Assembly: GCA_029884515.1 (NCBI GenBank)
Contig: JAOUHR010000019.1
Span: forward strand, 1 to 13,236
Reading direction: 5' to 3'
Origin: Gemmatimonadota bacterium
GTDB lineage: Bacteria > Gemmatimonadota > Gemmatimonadetes > Gemmatimonadales > Gemmatimonadaceae
DNA: 13,236 nucleotides
The position numbers and the translations under genes were made by a program. This document shows positions 11,199 through 13,236 of this stretch, one piece after another. A model generated the notes under the pieces. It worked only from the letters and a program-made list of their open reading frames with translations. It ran no database searches and was not told the DNA's origin. Each line of letters starts with the position of its first letter. Position 1 is the stretch's first letter.

Positions 11199-12148
11199 AG
11201 CGCCTCAGGTGCGGCGGCGCGCGCACGGGGGATCCGGTCCCGCACCGCACCACTCGCGAGCACGAGCAGCACCACGGCCGCGACCACCACCTGCCCTACC
11301 ACGGAGGGAACGCCGGCATCGCGCTGCATCGCGGCGGCGCCCGCGTCGAGCGCGCCGAAGAACACGGCGCTCAGCACCACCCAGCGCGGGTCGAGTCGGG
11401 CGAGCAGCGCCACTGCGATCGCGGTGTAGCCGTATCCTGGTGAGAGCCCCTCGTAGAGTGCCCACGTCACGCCGCCCACCTCGGACGCGCCCGCCAATCC
11501 CGCGCACGCACCGCTGAGGAGGAACACTGTGGTGATGGTGCGCTGTGCGTCCACGCCGCCGGCGCTCACGGCGGCCCGTGCACCGGCGCCCACCACACGC
11601 ACACGGAACCCGGCGGCGCTGCGCGCAAGAAGGAACCAGGCGCCGAGCGCGAGGGCGGCGCCGAGCAGGAACCCGAGGTGCAGCCGCTGCCCCGGGATCA
11701 GGAATGGCCAGTGGCTCGCCTCGGGGAACGCCGCGGACTGCGGATAGATGCCGCTGGGTTCCTGCAGCGGGCCGCGCACCACCCAGCTGAGCAGCGCGAG
11801 CGCGACGAAGTTGAGCATGATGGTGCTGATCACTTCGAGCACGCCGAAGCGCCGGCGTAGCCACTCCGCGATCCCTGCCCACGCAGCTCCGCCCGCAGCC
11901 CCTCCCACGATCATGGCGACGATCACCACGGCCCGTGGCGCGCCCGCGTTGTGCAGTGCGATGCTCGACGCGACGATCGCGCCCACCAGCAACTGTCCCT
12001 CCGCACCGATATTCAGCACGCCGGCACGGAACGCCACGGCAACAGCGAGGCCGACGAAGAGCAGCGGCGTTGCGCGCACGAGCGTCGCGGACCAGAAGGC
12101 GTACGATGACCCGAAGGCGCCGTCCCAGAGGGCGAGCAGCGCATCCAT
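11192..12148 (-). CDS. Nucleoside-type ABC transporter permease (first permease, YufP/NupP-like)
   Basis: Inner-membrane subunit, 318 residues, pairing with the downstream permease. The diagnostic segment FRAGVLNIGAEGQLLVGA lies at about 40-57, then LEVISTIMLNFVA (a conserved helix in this family), a periplasmic-type loop GIYPQSAAFPEASHWP, and a cytoplasmic coupling segment around RVVGAGARAAVSAGGVDAQR followed by GLAGASEVGG and GYGYTAIAVALLARLDP. About eight to ten hydrophobic stretches. The closest known arrangement is the nucleoside importers of Firmicutes (NupABC/YufNOPQ, PnrA-E), but substrate identity is inference. ATG 12148 overlaps the ATPase stop by one base (TGATG), with GGAG 10 nt upstream. 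The first residues MDALL are identical to those of the sister permease. Confidence 0.9.
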   Translation of the reverse strand: MDALLALWDGAFGSSYAFWSATLVRATPLLFVGLAVAVAFRAGVLNIGAEGQLLVGAIVASSIALHNAGAPRAVVIVAMIVGGAAGGAAWAGIAEWLRRRFGVLEVISTIMLNFVALALLSWVVRGPLQEPSGIYPQSAAFPEASHWPFLIPGQRLHLGFLLGAALALGAWFLLARSAAGFRVRVVGAGARAAVSAGGVDAQRTITTVFLLSGACAGLAGASEVGGVTWALYEGLSPGYGYTAIAVALLARLDPRWVVLSAVFFGALDAGAAAMQRDAGVPSVVGQVVVAAVVLLVLASGAVRDRIPRARAAAPEALG

Positions 12149-12154
12149 CAGCCG
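12141..12154 (-). repeat. Operon-junction repeat, copy 2
   Basis: Plus-strand GCATCCATCAGCCG at the ATPase/permease junction; partner of the copy at 11185-11198, with the same TGATG arrangement. Confidence 0.6.
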
Positions 12155-13236
12155 GTCGCTCCGGTCATCGCGCGCGCATACGGCGTGCGGTCGTCGGGGT
12201 CGCTGGGGCGCGCCACCTCGCGAAGGCGCCCGCCGAAGAGGACCACCACCCTGTCCGCCACCGCGAGCACCTCGTCGATGTCGGCGGAATAGAACACGAC
12301 CGCCGTGTCGGCACTGCGCCCGCCAACTTCATCACGCACGCGAGCCGCCGCGCGGAGGTCGAGCCCGCGCGTCGGATTCTCCGCCACGAGCGCGCGGCCG
12401 GCGCGCTCGCGACGGGCGAGCTCGCGCTCGCGCCCGACGACGAACTTCTGCTGGTTCCCGCCTGAGAGCGTGTGCGCTGGCGTCGCCGGGCCGGGCGCAC
12501 GTACCTCGAACCGGGCGAGCAGCACCGCCGTTCGCTCGGCGATCGCCCGCCACCGGATCAGTCCGCGCAACTGCCCGGCCTCCGCCAGCGCGAGGTTCTC
12601 CGTCAGCGAGAGTGATGGAATGAGGGCGTCGTGCAGCCGGTCCTCCGGGATGAAGCCCACGCGCGCGGGACGCCTCACCGTGCCGCGCGTCGGTGCGAGC
12701 CGTCCAGCGAGGATCCGCAGCAACTCGCGCTGGCCCGCGCCCTCCACGCCCAGCACTCCCACCACCTCGCCTGCGCGCACGGCGAGCGATGCGCCGTCGA
12801 GACGGGTCACGCCTTGCGCGTCCACGTAGCTCACGTCCTCCACGGCGAGTACCGTGTCCGGCGCGCTCGGTGCCGCAGAGCGCCTCGCCGGCGACGGCGC
12901 GGCGAGCCGCGTGTCGGCATCCGAAGTGTCGCCGACCAGGGCCGCGACCACCGCCGCCTCGTCCACGGACGCTCGCGATGCCGCCAGCACCGTGCGGCCC
13001 CGCCGCAGGACGGTGAGATCGTCGGCGACGGCGAGCGCCTCGCGCAGCTTGTGCGTGATCAGCACCGCCGTGCCACCTCCCTCCGCGAACCGCCTGAGCC
13101 AGCGCAGGAGGTCGTCGCTCTCGGTGGGAGCCAGTACCGCCGTCGGTTCGTCGAGGATCAGGATCCGCGCCTCGTGCGCGAGCGCCTTGACGATCTCGAG
13201 CCGCTGTTGCGCGCCAACGGCGAGGTCGCGCACCCG
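12148..13236 (-). CDS. Nucleoside-type ABC transporter ATP-binding protein, two fused ATPase domains (5' partial)
   Basis: ATPase that powers the importer formed with the two following permeases. Only 363 residues are visible because the 5' end runs off the window; Walker A of domain 1 is missing. Positions here count from the GTG at 13233. Domain 1 shows the family's modified signature LAVGAQQR (4-11), Walker B ILILDEPTAVL with the catalytic Glu (29), and switch His ITHK (61). Domain 2 has a Walker A without Lys, GVEGAGQREL (162-171), signature LSGGNQQK (256-263), and Walker B-like ALVAENPTRGLD (281-292) without the catalytic Glu. Lack of these residues in domain 2 is normal for the sugar/nucleoside two-domain ATPases (RbsA/MglA/NupO style), so it is not a defect. 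The linker (108-127) is Ala/Pro/Ser-rich. The binding-protein gene, if present, should lie upstream, beyond 13236. Confidence 0.9.
   Translation of the reverse strand, partial: RVRDLAVGAQQRLEIVKALAHEARILILDEPTAVLAPTESDDLLRWLRRFAEGGGTAVLITHKLREALAVADDLTVLRRGRTVLAASRASVDEAAVVAALVGDTSDADTRLAAPSPARRSAAPSAPDTVLAVEDVSYVDAQGVTRLDGASLAVRAGEVVGVLGVEGAGQRELLRILAGRLAPTRGTVRRPARVGFIPEDRLHDALIPSLSLTENLALAEAGQLRGLIRWRAIAERTAVLLARFEVRAPGPATPAHTLSGGNQQKFVVGRERELARRERAGRALVAENPTRGLDLRAAARVRDEVGGRSADTAVVFYSADIDEVLAVADRVVVLFGGRLREVARPSDPDDRTPYARAMTGATG

Noticed and set aside
12148..12760. Missing Walker A Lys and catalytic Glu in the second ATPase domain of the ABC protein
   Set aside because: Usual for two-domain sugar/nucleoside importer ATPases, where domain 2 is degenerate; not evidence of a broken gene.
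1..13236. Search for tRNA, rRNA, CRISPR arrays, insertion sequences, att sites and phage genes
   Set aside because: No cloverleaf, direct-repeat array, transposase, integrase or terminal inverted repeats were seen by eye; a covariance-model or repeat-finder run would be the decisive check.

Overview
The window is GC-rich chromosomal DNA, densely packed with genes, most probably from Gemmatimonadota or a close relative. That assignment is an inference. It rests on a GWxTD-domain secreted protein (a family seen mainly in Gemmatimonadota, Acidobacteriota and Bacteroidota), the very high GC3 codon use and the general gene style. There are no tRNA or rRNA genes, CRISPR arrays, insertion sequences or phage genes. 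Most genes belong to recognisable housekeeping or common regulatory families.

Layout from left to right: (1) bases 1-2380 hold the 3' part of an AraC-type regulator (+), orotate phosphoribosyltransferase pyrE (-), and an orphan membrane sensor histidine kinase (+) divergent from pyrE. (2) A cytosolic Hanks-type Ser/Thr kinase (-) faces the histidine kinase across a GC hairpin and is divergent from the next block. (3) The block at 3419-8460 (+) encodes a GWxTD lipoprotein-like protein, an overlapping CTP-dependent lipid kinase-like membrane protein, and full-length DNA polymerase I (polA). (4) A 259-bp intergenic region, visibly more A/T-rich than its neighbours, carries a strong sigma-54 (-24/-12) promoter match and a long inverted repeat. 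It leads into a type IV pilin-like gene and two small genes of unknown function, all three overlapping by 4 bp (8720-10223). (5) On the minus strand, 10287-13236 holds a BmpA/Nup-type nucleoside ABC importer: a two-domain ATPase (its start lies outside the window) and two permeases, with TGATG overlaps.

Two regulatory signals stand out. First, pyrE, the Ser/Thr kinase, the GWxTD gene and perhaps polA each have a TAGNNT -10-like hexamer only 6-10 nt before the start codon. Three of the four have a -35-like element at 17-18 bp, and none has a Shine-Dalgarno sequence at the usual place. This is the architecture of leaderless transcription. The histidine kinase and pilin genes instead have ordinary GAGG/AGGA ribosome sites. 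Second, the pilin promoter region combines a near-consensus sigma-54 site with a 26-bp inverted repeat (one mismatch) and a repeated TTGTGG half-site.

All three convergent or tail-to-tail junctions (796-854, 2348-2366, 10241-10267) have GC-rich hairpins without T-tracts, probably serving as two-way terminators. I see no complete undescribed system such as a defence or biosynthetic cluster. The most unusual candidates are the promoter architecture and the pilin/small protein/lipoprotein operon.
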